A stretch of 64,000 bases of DNA from SZUA-22 sp963751695 (GTDB taxonomy: Bacteria > Bacteroidota > Ignavibacteria > Ignavibacteriales > Melioribacteraceae): assembly GCA_963751695.1 (NCBI GenBank), contig CAVVVP010000010.1, forward strand, positions 62,001-126,000, in the 5' to 3' direction. A program made the position numbers and the translations under genes. The notes under the pieces were generated by a model. It saw only the letters and a list, made by a program, of their open reading frames with translations, had not been told where the DNA came from and did not search any database. Of the stretch, positions 1-8,739 are shown one piece after another. Every line of letters begins with the position of its first letter. The first letter of the stretch is position 1.

Positions 1-446
1 ATAAAGCGAGAGAGATTTACAGTAAACGTGTCGAAATGGGGATGGCAAGAGAACAAGCAAGAAAAGACCTTCCACTTTCTACATATACAGAAGCTTATTG
101 GAAAATTGATCTTCATAACTTGCTCCATTTCTTAGCTCTTAGAATGGAAAAAAATGCACAATTGGAAATTCGTGAGTATGCAAATATGATAGGTCAAGAA
201 ATTGTTAAAAGATGGGTACCTATTGCTTGGGAAGCTTTTGAAGAATATAGGTTAAACTCACAAGAGTTTTCCGGATTTGAATTGAAACTACTAAGCATGC
301 TGGCAAATGGCAAAAATGAAGAAGCTATTGAATCCGCTACAGATTTTGGGTGGATAAAACTTAAAGATGGTAAAATGACCTTTAATATGGAAAGATGGGA
401 GTTTGAGAATAAACTACGTGATCTTGGCATTAAAATTCCTTGGTAA
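1..446 (+). CDS. thyX: FAD-dependent thymidylate synthase ThyX, C-terminal part (5' end outside window)
   Basis: The reading frame is open from the first bases of the window, so only the C-terminal part is present. ThyX makes dTMP from dUMP using methylene-tetrahydrofolate, FAD and NADPH, leaving tetrahydrofolate. The visible part holds the family block AREQARKDLPLSTYTE, followed by YWKIDLHNLLHFLALR and AQLEIREYA, which form the C-terminal FAD/dUMP-binding region. The upstream RHR signature lies outside the window. The folA start follows after about 55 bases, which suggests co-transcription. Identification is confident from the conserved blocks; the true N-terminus cannot be seen. Confidence 0.93.
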   Translation, partial: KAREIYSKRVEMGMAREQARKDLPLSTYTEAYWKIDLHNLLHFLALRMEKNAQLEIREYANMIGQEIVKRWVPIAWEAFEEYRLNSQEFSGFELKLLSMLANGKNEEAIESATDFGWIKLKDGKMTFNMERWEFENKLRDLGIKIPW

Positions 447-501
447 ATAATTCCAATATTATTGTGATCATTATTGAGCATCTTTCTTGAAAGATATTTT
501 G

Positions 502-978
502 ATGGAAAAGATAATAATAGCCGCTGTTTCAGAAAATGGAGTTATTGGAAAAGAAGGCAAGACTCCTTGGATTTCTTCTCAAGAACTAACACATTTTCGA
601 TCAACAACTGTTGGGCACCCTGTCTTGATGGGACGAAAAACTTTTCAATCTCTGAAAGCACCACTTATTGAAAGAAAAAATATAGTTTTAACGAGATCAC
701 CGAATGATCAGCCACAAAAGAGAAATGTCACTTATTTTAATTCAGTAGAAATGGTATTGGATTTTTGTAATAGGAATAATTTTACTAAATTGTTCATAAT
801 TGGTGGTGGAGAAGTTTATTTGAAAACGATGTATCTTGCAGATAAACTTCTTTTGAGTAAAATGAAATTTAGTGTAAAAGGTGATACTTATTTTCCCGCT
901 GTTGATTCAAAAATTTGGAATTTAACAAAACAATCAGAAAATGAAGACTTTATACTTCAGATATACTTAAGAATTTAA
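502..978 (+). CDS. folA: dihydrofolate reductase
   Basis: This enzyme reduces dihydrofolate to tetrahydrofolate with NADPH in the cytosol. The protein starts MEKIIIAAVSENGVIG, the standard DHFR N-terminus. It has TPW in the loop, a catalytic acid that is Glu28 rather than the usual bacterial Asp, the NADP-binding stretch GRKTFQSL, and IIGGGEVY. With the ATG at 502 it has 158 residues, typical of the family. A TTG at 487 in the same frame would add five residues; I prefer 502 because the protein then begins at the conserved strand. The gene follows thyX and is 8 bases upstream of mutL. Finding folA beside thyX is unusual because ThyX does not produce dihydrofolate. Confidence 0.93.
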   Translation: MEKIIIAAVSENGVIGKEGKTPWISSQELTHFRSTTVGHPVLMGRKTFQSLKAPLIERKNIVLTRSPNDQPQKRNVTYFNSVEMVLDFCNRNNFTKLFIIGGGEVYLKTMYLADKLLLSKMKFSVKGDTYFPAVDSKIWNLTKQSENEDFILQIYLRI

Positions 979-986
979 TTTGAATA

Positions 987-2846
987 TTGAAAAATAAAAT
1001 TAAAATATTACCCGAAAGTGTTGCTAACAAAATTGCAGCTGGAGAGGTTGTCCAACGGCCAGCATCAGTGCTTAAAGAACTTCTTGAAAACTCATTAGAT
1101 GCTGATGCTTCCAGCATAGAAGTATTTATTAGAAACTCTGGGAAATCACTAATCCAGATTATTGACGATGGTACTGGTATGACTGAAGAGGATGCTATCA
1201 ATTCTATAAAAAGACACTCGACGAGTAAAATAGCTTCAATTGAGGATCTTGATAAGATTAAAACCTTTGGTTTTAGAGGAGAGGCGTTAAGTTCAATTGC
1301 TGCAGTTGCTAATCTTGAAATAAAAACTTCCATTGACGGTGAGATAGGATCCTTAATACTTTTTAATGGAGAGAATGATTTGCAAATTACTAAAGAGAAG
1401 GCTCCAAAAGGAACTTCGATTGCAGTCAAGAATCTATTCTACAATACTCCAGCACGTAGAAAATTTCTTAAATCTACCACAACTGAACTAAAGCATTTAA
1501 TTGATACTTTTAACAGAGCAGCACTTAGTAATCCAACTATTACAATGAAGTTTTGGAATCACGATGACCTTATATTCGATTATCTTAGAGGGGATCTTGA
1601 AGCTAGGATGAAAGATCTAATTGCAGATAATATTTTTGAAGCAATAATTAAGGTTGGAGAAAACACAGAATATCTTAATGTTAATGGATACGTTTCGAAG
1701 CCGACTTTCTTAAAAAAGAGCAAAGGGGAGCAGTACTTATTTATAAATGGAAGATATGTAGTAAGCAAATCAATAAATCATGCAGTCTTTTCAGCATATG
1801 AAAATCTTCTTGATAGGGGTGAGTATCCATTCTTTGTCCTATTTATTGCATTAGACCCATCGAAGGTTGACGTTAACGTTCATCCTTCAAAACTCGAAGT
1901 AAAGTTCGAGAACGAAAAAGATATTTATAAACTCATTAAATCAATTGTTAGAAAATCAATTGGGCAATATGACCATACTCCAAGTATGTCGTTATCAAGC
2001 GATGATTTGAAAAATACAAAACTATACTATGATGATCCAAAACTAATCCCTCAGAATGATTTCTCTGATAGGCCATTTAAAGACGAAAATAATCGAAGTG
2101 GAAAAAGAGAAAAACATATTTTTGATGATAGTGAACTTGACATGCTTTTTGGTAAAATAAGTCCGAATTCTAAAAAAGATTCTCCAAGTAAAATTAATTC
2201 ACATCCATTCGAAGATAGTGGGAATTCATATACACATGAATCAAAACATCTAAATGAAGAGAATCAGCGCAGTACTGAAAATGGATTTCTTATTTCACTT
2301 CACAATAAATATATACTTTCTCCAATTAAAAGCGGTCTTATGGTTATAGATCAGCACGTAGCTCATGAGAGAATTTTGTACGAAAAAGCCCTTAATGCGT
2401 TTGAGACTGACATCCCATTTTCTCAGCAATTACTTTTTGCTCAAACAGTTCAAGTCGATCCTGCTGATTATCAACTACTAAAAGATATTGAGCCATACTT
2501 AGTTAAACTTGGATTTGAATTAAAGTTCTTTAGCAAGAATACTGTAGTTATTGCTGGAGTTCCATCAGATGTTAAAGTTGGAAGAGAAATTGAAACTCTC
2601 CAGATGATAATTCATGATTACAGAGCTAATGAAGAAGAGAAGCATTTAGAAGAAAAAGATAATCTTGCAAAATCATTTTCTTGTCATGCTGCAATAAAAG
2701 CTGGTGAGAAACTTAGTGAGAAAGAAATGAGAGTCTTAGTTGATGAACTTTTCGCAACTTCCATGCCTTATGTTTGTCCGCATGGAAGACCAATTATCAT
2801 CAAGATCCCACTTGATGAGTTTGATAAGAGATTTGGGAGAACATAG
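987..2846 (+). CDS. mutL: DNA mismatch repair protein MutL
   Basis: MutL links MutS mismatch recognition to strand incision. The N-terminal GHKL ATPase has NKIAAGEVVQRPASVLKELLEN near residue 12, then DDGTGM and GFRGEALSSI. A variable linker at about residues 335-430 leads to the C-terminal dimerisation domain. That domain carries DQHVAHERILYE, a version of the DQHA-x2-E-x4-E endonuclease motif with Val in place of Ala, and CPHGRP near the end, a zinc-site element. This implies a nicking MutL, as expected where MutH is absent. The protein has 619 residues. The start is TTG at 987, and no ATG precedes the conserved ATPase start. The gene lies 8 bases after folA. Confidence 0.96.
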   Translation: MKNKIKILPESVANKIAAGEVVQRPASVLKELLENSLDADASSIEVFIRNSGKSLIQIIDDGTGMTEEDAINSIKRHSTSKIASIEDLDKIKTFGFRGEALSSIAAVANLEIKTSIDGEIGSLILFNGENDLQITKEKAPKGTSIAVKNLFYNTPARRKFLKSTTTELKHLIDTFNRAALSNPTITMKFWNHDDLIFDYLRGDLEARMKDLIADNIFEAIIKVGENTEYLNVNGYVSKPTFLKKSKGEQYLFINGRYVVSKSINHAVFSAYENLLDRGEYPFFVLFIALDPSKVDVNVHPSKLEVKFENEKDIYKLIKSIVRKSIGQYDHTPSMSLSSDDLKNTKLYYDDPKLIPQNDFSDRPFKDENNRSGKREKHIFDDSELDMLFGKISPNSKKDSPSKINSHPFEDSGNSYTHESKHLNEENQRSTENGFLISLHNKYILSPIKSGLMVIDQHVAHERILYEKALNAFETDIPFSQQLLFAQTVQVDPADYQLLKDIEPYLVKLGFELKFFSKNTVVIAGVPSDVKVGREIETLQMIIHDYRANEEEKHLEEKDNLAKSFSCHAAIKAGEKLSEKEMRVLVDELFATSMPYVCPHGRPIIIKIPLDEFDKRFGRT

Positions 2847-2871
2847 ATTTATAAACAATTGAAAGTTAAAA

Positions 2872-4527
2872 ATGAATCCAGGAGATTATAAAAAGGCAAA
2901 AGCAGATTACCTCAATAAACTTAAAGAATCAGAAGAAAGTCCTTTTAAATATACTTCAGTATCCGGTGAAGAAATTAATCCTCTTTACTCACAAGATGAC
3001 ATTGATAGTTCGAACTATTTGGAAAAAATAAATTTCCCGGGTGATTATCCTTTTACTAGAGGAATACATGTAAATGGTTATCGGGGAAAAGTCTGGACGA
3101 TGCGTCAGTTCGCTGGATTCGGGACACCTGAAGATACAAATGAAAGGTTCAAGTATTTACTTGATAATGGGCAGACTGGACTTTCCGTTGCTTTTGATCT
3201 TCCAACGCTTATGGGTTATGATTCAGATGATCAGTTGAGTGAAGGGGAGGTTGGAATTTGCGGTGTGTCTGTTTCATCACTTGAAGATATGGAACTATTG
3301 TTTAAAGACATTCCCCTTGACAAGGTATCTACTTCAATGACAATTAATTCAACAGCTGCTATGATATTTGCTTTTTACCTTGCAATAGCTGAAAAACAAG
3401 GGGTTGAGTTTAACAAACTTAGAGGTACTCTTCAAAATGATATATTGAAAGAATATATTGCTCAAAAAGAATACATATATCCACCGCGTTCATCAATGAG
3501 AATTATTACAGATATGGTCGAATACTGTTCTACCGAACTATCTCAATGGAATCCCATATCAGTGAGTGGTTACCATATTCGTGAAGCTGGCTCAACAGCT
3601 GCACAAGAATTAGCTTACACACTAGCTGATGGATTTGCATATATCGAAGCGGCAATTGAAAGAGGGCTTAATATTGATAGTTTCGCTCCTCGAATATCTT
3701 TCTTTTTTAATTCACATCTAGATTTTTTTGAGGAAGTAGCAAAATTCAGAGCAGCAAGACGCATTTATGCGAAAAGGATGAAGGAAATTTATAAAGCAAA
3801 GAATCCTAGAACTTGGTGGCTTAGATTTCATACTCAAACTGCTGGCTGCACTCTTACTGCACAACAGCCTGAAAATAATATTGTTCGGACAGCGCTTCAA
3901 GCTTTTGCTGGTGTACTTGGAGGGACACAGTCCTTGCATACAAACTCAATGGATGAAACTCTGGCACTTCCGAGTGAAAAAGCAGTGAAAATAGCTCTAA
4001 GAACACAACAAATGATAGCATATGAGACTGGAGTAATTAACACAGTTGACCCACTGGGAGGGAGTTACTATGTTGAATCACTTACAGATAAAATGGAAGA
4101 GCAAGTTGAAAAAATATTTACTGAGATAGATGCAATCGGAGGAGTAATTCCAGCTATAGAGAATGGTTATTTCCAACGAGAGATAGGTAGATCAGCATAT
4201 AAGTATCAGCTTGAATTAGAAAAGAAAGAAAAAATTGTAGTTGGGGTAAATGAATTTATAGAGGAAGATTCTGAGATTGATATTCCGATCTTATCCGTTT
4301 CAAAAGAAGTTGAAGTAAAACAGAGGGACAGACTCAGAAAATTAAAAAAGAAAAGGGATCCGAAAAAAGTTGCTTCTTCTTTACAAGAGATAAAGGCTGC
4401 TGCACAAAGCTCAACAAACTTAATGCCTGTGCTGGTAAGAGCTGCTCAAAATTACGTAACGTTAGGGGAAATGGTTAATGAATTAAAAGTTCACTTCGGT
4501 ACTTATGAAGAATCGGCAGAATTTTAA
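2872..4527 (+). CDS. icmA: acyl-CoA mutase large subunit, isobutyryl-CoA mutase type (IcmA-like)
   Basis: This is a B12-dependent acyl-CoA mutase catalytic subunit with the TIM-barrel domain only; it has 551 residues and no C-terminal cobalamin-binding domain. Family blocks include GLSVAFDLPTLMGYDSDD, SVSGYHIREAG with the active-site His, and HTQTAG. The substrate-determining residues are Phe80 (in WTMRQFAGF) and Gln198 (in KEYIAQKE). Methylmalonyl-CoA mutase has Tyr and Arg there, while isobutyryl-CoA mutase has Phe80 and Gln198, so interconversion of isobutyryl-CoA and butyryl-CoA is the likely reaction. A separate small B12 subunit must exist but is not in this window. Automated annotation would probably call it methylmalonyl-CoA mutase. 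Confidence 0.87.
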   Translation: MNPGDYKKAKADYLNKLKESEESPFKYTSVSGEEINPLYSQDDIDSSNYLEKINFPGDYPFTRGIHVNGYRGKVWTMRQFAGFGTPEDTNERFKYLLDNGQTGLSVAFDLPTLMGYDSDDQLSEGEVGICGVSVSSLEDMELLFKDIPLDKVSTSMTINSTAAMIFAFYLAIAEKQGVEFNKLRGTLQNDILKEYIAQKEYIYPPRSSMRIITDMVEYCSTELSQWNPISVSGYHIREAGSTAAQELAYTLADGFAYIEAAIERGLNIDSFAPRISFFFNSHLDFFEEVAKFRAARRIYAKRMKEIYKAKNPRTWWLRFHTQTAGCTLTAQQPENNIVRTALQAFAGVLGGTQSLHTNSMDETLALPSEKAVKIALRTQQMIAYETGVINTVDPLGGSYYVESLTDKMEEQVEKIFTEIDAIGGVIPAIENGYFQREIGRSAYKYQLELEKKEKIVVGVNEFIEEDSEIDIPILSVSKEVEVKQRDRLRKLKKKRDPKKVASSLQEIKAAAQSSTNLMPVLVRAAQNYVTLGEMVNELKVHFGTYEESAEF

Positions 4528-4533
4528 TATATT

Positions 4534-5040
4534 ATGTTTGTAATGAATAATAAAATTCAAAATATTTTAATTGGATTGATAATTACTCTAGTGTTAGGAT
4601 TAAATCTTAGTTGCTCATCGTCGGTACCTCAAAAAGAAATAGGTGAGGTTCAGATAGAAGAAATCTATACCGAGGAGTTTAGAATAAATGTTAAGAAAGC
4701 ATTTTGTTGGATTAATGCAATGCCTGGAACTGAGAAGCCAAGGTTCCATGTTTCTGGTCAGGTTGAAGTTCTAGATAATTCTAATTATGATTTCAAGAAT
4801 ATGGGAATTCGAAAAGTTACTGTGCTTCAAGATGATAAAATGATCTTTATGTTTACTCCGGAAGTAGCTGAAACAATAGAAAAAAACAAAATAACTTTTA
4901 CATTTTCTACAATTAGAGGATTACTTCTTAATGCAGCTCTAAATCAAAAGGAACCTGTTAATCTAATAATGCAATTTAATGATGGATCGGAAGATCAAGA
5001 ATATAGAATCGAAAATGTTCCAATTGAACTAGCTCTATGA
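4534..5040 (+). CDS. hypothetical lipoprotein
   Basis: I do not recognise a family. The N-terminus has a hydrophobic segment ending in LGLNLSCSSS, a good lipobox with the lipidated Cys near residue 27, so it is probably a membrane-anchored lipoprotein. The remaining 140 residues are mixed and mostly beta in character, with a single Cys-Trp (AFCWINAMPG). An in-frame ATG at 4543 is an alternative start. The gene sits 6 bases after the acyl-CoA mutase gene, and its stop overlaps the ATG of the following CorC/HlyC-type gene by 4 bases, so it is translated within that operon. The function is unknown. Confidence 0.75.
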   Translation: MFVMNNKIQNILIGLIITLVLGLNLSCSSSVPQKEIGEVQIEEIYTEEFRINVKKAFCWINAMPGTEKPRFHVSGQVEVLDNSNYDFKNMGIRKVTVLQDDKMIFMFTPEVAETIEKNKITFTFSTIRGLLLNAALNQKEPVNLIMQFNDGSEDQEYRIENVPIELAL

Positions 5041-6260
5041 CCTTAGAATTATTTAGCTTGATATTTCTACTCTTATTAAGTGGATTTTTTTCTTCCTCTG
5101 AAATTGCTTTTATAGTTTCGAACAAACTAAAGATAGAATTAAGAGCAAGAAAGAATATTCTTTCAGCAAAAATTATCTCATATTTTTCCGAAAATCAACC
5201 AGCATTCTTTTCCACGATTTTAATCTCAAATAATATCGTGAATATTTCATTCGCTTCTCTAGCAACTATATTCCTCGTGGAGATTTTTAATCTGAACGAT
5301 TTTCAGATACTAATATTTTCAACGACTTTATTACTTCTATTTGGAGAAATAGTTCCTAAATATATTGCTAGAGAACATCCAGATGTCATCATATTGATCT
5401 CTGCTATTCCACTTAGAGTTATATCTATAGTTTTAACACCATTTGTAAAATTGATTTCAAAAATATGGGGATTAATTGAAAATACAACAAGCATCAAAGA
5501 GGATAAAATTAATAAACTCTTTGATCGAGAAGACTTCCAAACCTTGCTTTCAGAAGGTTCGTCGTCTGGGAAAATCCCAGAGAGTGAATATGATATTGTT
5601 ACTAAAGTAATTGATCTTGGAGAACAAAAAGTTAATGCAGTATTTACACCAAGAACAGATATTGTTGGGCTTGAAATTAAAGCTTCGGTAGAAGATGCTT
5701 TAAGCGTTTTTATTGATTCAGGTTATTCAAAAATTCCATTATACGAAGAAAACCTCGATAATATTAAAGGATTTATTCATGCTATGGATATGTTTCGGAA
5801 ACCAAAAGCCTTAGAAGAGATTAGAAGAGATTTACCCTTTGTCCCTCAAACGAAAAAAAGTCTAGAACTAATGAATGAACTTATCGATCAAAGACAATCC
5901 ATAGCAATTGTTGTAGATGAATTTGGAGGTACAGCTGGTGTGGTTACTATTGAAGATATTATAGAAGAGATGCTTGGTGAAATTAGAGATGAGCATGATC
6001 CGGATGAGGATGTATGTAATAAAATAGATGAATCTACATATATAATTAGTGCTAAAATTGAAATTGATTATTTAAATGAAGAATATGGTCTGCAAATTCC
6101 GGAAGGGGAGTATGAGACTATAGCGGGATATATTACTTCACGTACTGGAAGTATTCCCTCTCCACGTGAAAGAATTGAAATCGACAATTTTGAATTTGAA
6201 ATTATACGTTCTTCGAGACAAAGAATTGATCTAGTAAAACTCTTCATGAGGGAAGAATAA
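5037..6260 (+). CDS. DUF21/CBS/CorC_HlyC-domain membrane protein (CNNM/MpfA-type)
   Basis: This is a 407-residue membrane protein of the family long annotated as hemolysin-related and now linked to magnesium or other divalent ion efflux. Residues 1-150 hold the DUF21 transmembrane domain, starting ELFSLIFLLLLSGFFSSSEIAF, whose small-residue SSSE motif is typical. A CBS pair follows at about 195-320 (VFTPRTDI, then IAIVVDEFGGTAGVVTIEDIIEE). The CorC_HlyC domain forms the C-terminus (GEYETIAGYI, RIEIDNFEFEII). It overlaps the preceding lipoprotein gene by 4 bases. The family assignment is firm; the transported ion is inferred from the family only. Confidence 0.88.
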   Translation: MTLELFSLIFLLLLSGFFSSSEIAFIVSNKLKIELRARKNILSAKIISYFSENQPAFFSTILISNNIVNISFASLATIFLVEIFNLNDFQILIFSTTLLLLFGEIVPKYIAREHPDVIILISAIPLRVISIVLTPFVKLISKIWGLIENTTSIKEDKINKLFDREDFQTLLSEGSSSGKIPESEYDIVTKVIDLGEQKVNAVFTPRTDIVGLEIKASVEDALSVFIDSGYSKIPLYEENLDNIKGFIHAMDMFRKPKALEEIRRDLPFVPQTKKSLELMNELIDQRQSIAIVVDEFGGTAGVVTIEDIIEEMLGEIRDEHDPDEDVCNKIDESTYIISAKIEIDYLNEEYGLQIPEGEYETIAGYITSRTGSIPSPRERIEIDNFEFEIIRSSRQRIDLVKLFMREE

Positions 6261-6338
6261 CCGCAGTAACTTATTTCCTGGAACATCGATTAGAATTACA
6301 CTATTTTTCAACCTTTAATTATTGAAAGCATATATAAT

Positions 6339-7481
6339 TTGTTTTTTCAACTTCAAAAAACTGACCAAAGATCGAAAGCCAGAACTGGATTAATAACAAC
6401 CAGCCACGGTGAAATTAAAACTCCTATTTTTATGCCGGTCGGTACTCAAGGTACAGTTAAAGCAATTAATCAGAAAACCCTTGAGGAAGAACTTAATGCA
6501 CCAGTTATTTTAGGAAATACATACCATCTCTATTTACGACCTGGAATTGAGGTTCTCCAAAATGCTGGAGGATTACATAATTTTATGAATTGGAATAGAA
6601 GCATTTTAACGGATAGTGGTGGTTTTCAGATATTTAGTTTGGCGGAACTAAGAAAGCTTAAACCGGATGGAGTTGAATTTAGTTCACATTTAGATGGATC
6701 AAAACATTTCTTTACTCCGGAAAAAGTGATTGAAATAGAACGTTTAATTGGAGCAGATATTATTATGCCACTCGACGAGTGTACACCTTATCCATGTGAT
6801 TTTGAATACGCCAAGAATTCAAAGGAACTAACTTCTAAGTGGGCACTAAAGAACAAAGAGGCTTTCTTAAACTCCAAATCTTTATACGACCATGATCAAT
6901 TTCTTTTTGGAATTGTGCAAGGCAGTATTTATAAAGAACTTCGAGAACAGTCTGCAAAAGAATTGATGAATATTGGATTTCATGGATATTCTATAGGTGG
7001 TCTGGCTGTTGGTGAACCAGCAGAAAATATGTACGATATCGTTGATTTTACAACTGACATTCTCCCGTCCGATAAACCAAGATATTTGATGGGTGTAGGA
7101 AGACCGGAAAATATTTTAGAAGCAATAGAGCGTGGAATTGATATGTTCGATTGTGTAATGCCAACGCGGAACGCAAGAAATGCATACTTGTTTACCTCTG
7201 AAGGAATTGTAACTATCAGAGGTGCATCATTTAAAAATGACTTTACCGCAGTTGATGAAAAATGTAACTGCTATACTTGTAGAAATCATACAAAAGCATA
7301 TTTAAGGCATCTTTTTAATACGAAAGAAATTTTAGCATACGAACTTGCAACTATACATAATCTTAAATTTTATTTAAATTTAGTTTCTGAAGCTAGACAA
7401 AGAATTGAAGATGGTTCTTTCGCAGAATGGAAAAACATAGTTATTGATAAATTATCTAAAAACATACTGGAGAATAAATGA
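6339..7481 (+). CDS. tgt: queuine tRNA-guanine transglycosylase
   Basis: Tgt exchanges guanine-34 for preQ1 in tRNAs with GUN anticodons. The 380-residue protein has TPIFMPVGTQGTVKAI near the N-terminus. It carries the first catalytic region LTDSGGFQIFSL, the substrate loop SIGGLAVGE, the nucleophile region FDCVMPTRNARNAYLFT, and the zinc site CNCYTCRNHTKAYLRHLF with three Cys and one His. The start is a TTG at 6339; the first in-frame ATG (6432) would remove conserved residues. The stop overlaps the yajC ATG by 4 bases. A tgt-yajC pair is widely conserved. Nothing is missing from the family core. Confidence 0.96.
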   Translation: MFFQLQKTDQRSKARTGLITTSHGEIKTPIFMPVGTQGTVKAINQKTLEEELNAPVILGNTYHLYLRPGIEVLQNAGGLHNFMNWNRSILTDSGGFQIFSLAELRKLKPDGVEFSSHLDGSKHFFTPEKVIEIERLIGADIIMPLDECTPYPCDFEYAKNSKELTSKWALKNKEAFLNSKSLYDHDQFLFGIVQGSIYKELREQSAKELMNIGFHGYSIGGLAVGEPAENMYDIVDFTTDILPSDKPRYLMGVGRPENILEAIERGIDMFDCVMPTRNARNAYLFTSEGIVTIRGASFKNDFTAVDEKCNCYTCRNHTKAYLRHLFNTKEILAYELATIHNLKFYLNLVSEARQRIEDGSFAEWKNIVIDKLSKNILENK

Positions 7482-7795
7482 ACTACTTATTAGCAATGGC
7501 ACCACAAGGAGGAGAAGGTGGTGGAAGTATGGTCAGTACACTGATCATGTTTGGCGCAATATTCGCAATCTTTTACTTTATGATTATTCGTCCGCAACAG
7601 AAGAAAGCAAAAGAAAGAGAAGCCCTTTTGAGTGCTTTAAATAAAGGCGACAAAGTTGTGACAAATGGTGGAATGCATGGTACAATAGCTGGATTAGATG
7701 ACAAAACATGTCTTATCGATTTTGGAAATAACATTAAAATTAAATTCGATCGATCAGCAGTAGCCAATATTGAATCAGCAAAAAAAGCTGAATAA
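7478..7795 (+). CDS. yajC: preprotein translocase subunit YajC
   Basis: YajC is the small accessory membrane protein of the Sec-DF complex. The 105-residue product has one transmembrane helix (residues 18-38) followed directly by the diagnostic FYFMIIRPQQKKAKER. The cytoplasmic domain then has LNKGDKVVTNGGMHGTIAGL. The N-terminus is glycine-rich (PQGGEGGGS), which is common in this family. The ATG overlaps the tgt stop codon. A perfect 11-bp hairpin begins 13 bases after the stop and is likely to end the tgt-yajC transcript. Confidence 0.95.
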   Translation: MNYLLAMAPQGGEGGGSMVSTLIMFGAIFAIFYFMIIRPQQKKAKEREALLSALNKGDKVVTNGGMHGTIAGLDDKTCLIDFGNNIKIKFDRSAVANIESAKKAE

Positions 7796-7807
7796 ACTTA
7801 TGTCTTG

Positions 7808-7834
7808 AATGGTGGATTTAATCAATCCACCATT
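7808..7834 (+). terminator. perfect 11-bp hairpin after yajC
   Basis: AATGGTGGATT (7808-7818) and AATCCACCATT (7824-7834) are exact reverse complements around the 5-base loop TAATC. The position fits transcription termination after yajC. The downstream bases are T-rich but not a clean T run, so termination may be partial. The hairpin also argues against starting the next gene upstream of 7844. Confidence 0.6.
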
Positions 7835-7843
7835 ATTCATATT

Positions 7844-8725
7844 ATGAAGACTCTATCAAAAAAAACTAATTTCCTCGGACTTACAAAAGAAAAGTCATCT
7901 TATGATACTTCAGAAATAGTTATTTATTCTGCTCCATTTGAGAAGACAGTAAGCTACGGTCGCGGGACAAGGAATGGTCCAAAAGAAATTCTTAAAGCAT
8001 CTCACTACGTTGAATTTTATGATGAAGAATTTGACAGAGAGCTTTGTTTCGAAAAGGGAATCGCTGCATTACCGATTAGTAATTTTGATAGTTTTACGTC
8101 AGTATCTGCGTTAAAGATAATCGAAAAAAATTTAGACAGATTAATCTTAGATGAGAAATTCGTTGTATTATTAGGAGGGGAACACACTGTTACGCTTGGA
8201 TCTTTTCTTGCACACAATAAAAAATATGAGAACCTTTCAATCCTACAAATAGATGCCCATTCTGATCTACGTGATAGCTATGAGGGTTCTAAATATTCTC
8301 ATGCTTGTGTAATGAAAAGAATTTATGACAATAATCAGAATATTACGCAAGTTGGTATTCGAGCTCAAGCAAATGAGGAATCGGATCTGATAAAGGAAGG
8401 TAAGATAAGAACCTTCTATGCTAGGGAAATCCGTAAAGTAAAAAAGGAAAGTTGGATAAAAGATGTTGTGAATAGTCTCTCACAAAATGTCTATCTAACT
8501 TTCGATATTGATGGATTTGATCCATCAGTAGTGTCAGCAACAGGAACACCAGAACCTGGGGGATTATTCTGGGACGAAACTTTAGACTTGTTGCGCAAAG
8601 TTGGTAAAGAAAGAAATATAGTCGGTTTTGATCTTGTAGAACTTGCACCTTCAAAATATCATCCAACATCAAATTTTATTGCAGCAAAATTAGTTTATAA
8701 AATATTAAATTATGCTTATCAATAA
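7844..8725 (+). CDS. speB: agmatinase/arginase-family ureohydrolase, probably agmatinase
   Basis: This is a binuclear manganese ureohydrolase; agmatinase would make putrescine and urea from agmatine. Metal-ligand motifs are all present: GGEHTVTLG, LQIDAHSDLRD, and TFDIDGFDPSVV followed by ATGTPEPGG. The YSHACVMKRI segment resembles archaeal-type agmatinases. With ATG 7844 it has 293 residues. An upstream TTG at 7805 in the same frame would add 13 residues translated from a perfect hairpin, so I reject it. The short neighbour-independent context gives no substrate clue. Arginase or formiminoglutamase activity cannot be excluded by sequence reading alone. Confidence 0.8.
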   Translation: MKTLSKKTNFLGLTKEKSSYDTSEIVIYSAPFEKTVSYGRGTRNGPKEILKASHYVEFYDEEFDRELCFEKGIAALPISNFDSFTSVSALKIIEKNLDRLILDEKFVVLLGGEHTVTLGSFLAHNKKYENLSILQIDAHSDLRDSYEGSKYSHACVMKRIYDNNQNITQVGIRAQANEESDLIKEGKIRTFYAREIRKVKKESWIKDVVNSLSQNVYLTFDIDGFDPSVVSATGTPEPGGLFWDETLDLLRKVGKERNIVGFDLVELAPSKYHPTSNFIAAKLVYKILNYAYQ

Positions 8726-8739
8726 ATTGAGGTAATTAC

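Noticed and set aside
6158..6174. parS-like sequence with the core CACGTG and AAAGA to its right
   Set aside because: Only the core and the right arm match the parS consensus; the left arm has one match in five, and the site is inside the CorC/HlyC-type gene far from parAB.
7805..7843. Upstream TTG start for the agmatinase-family gene
   Set aside because: It would translate the perfect 11-bp hairpin after yajC; the ATG at 7844 is cleaner and matches family length.
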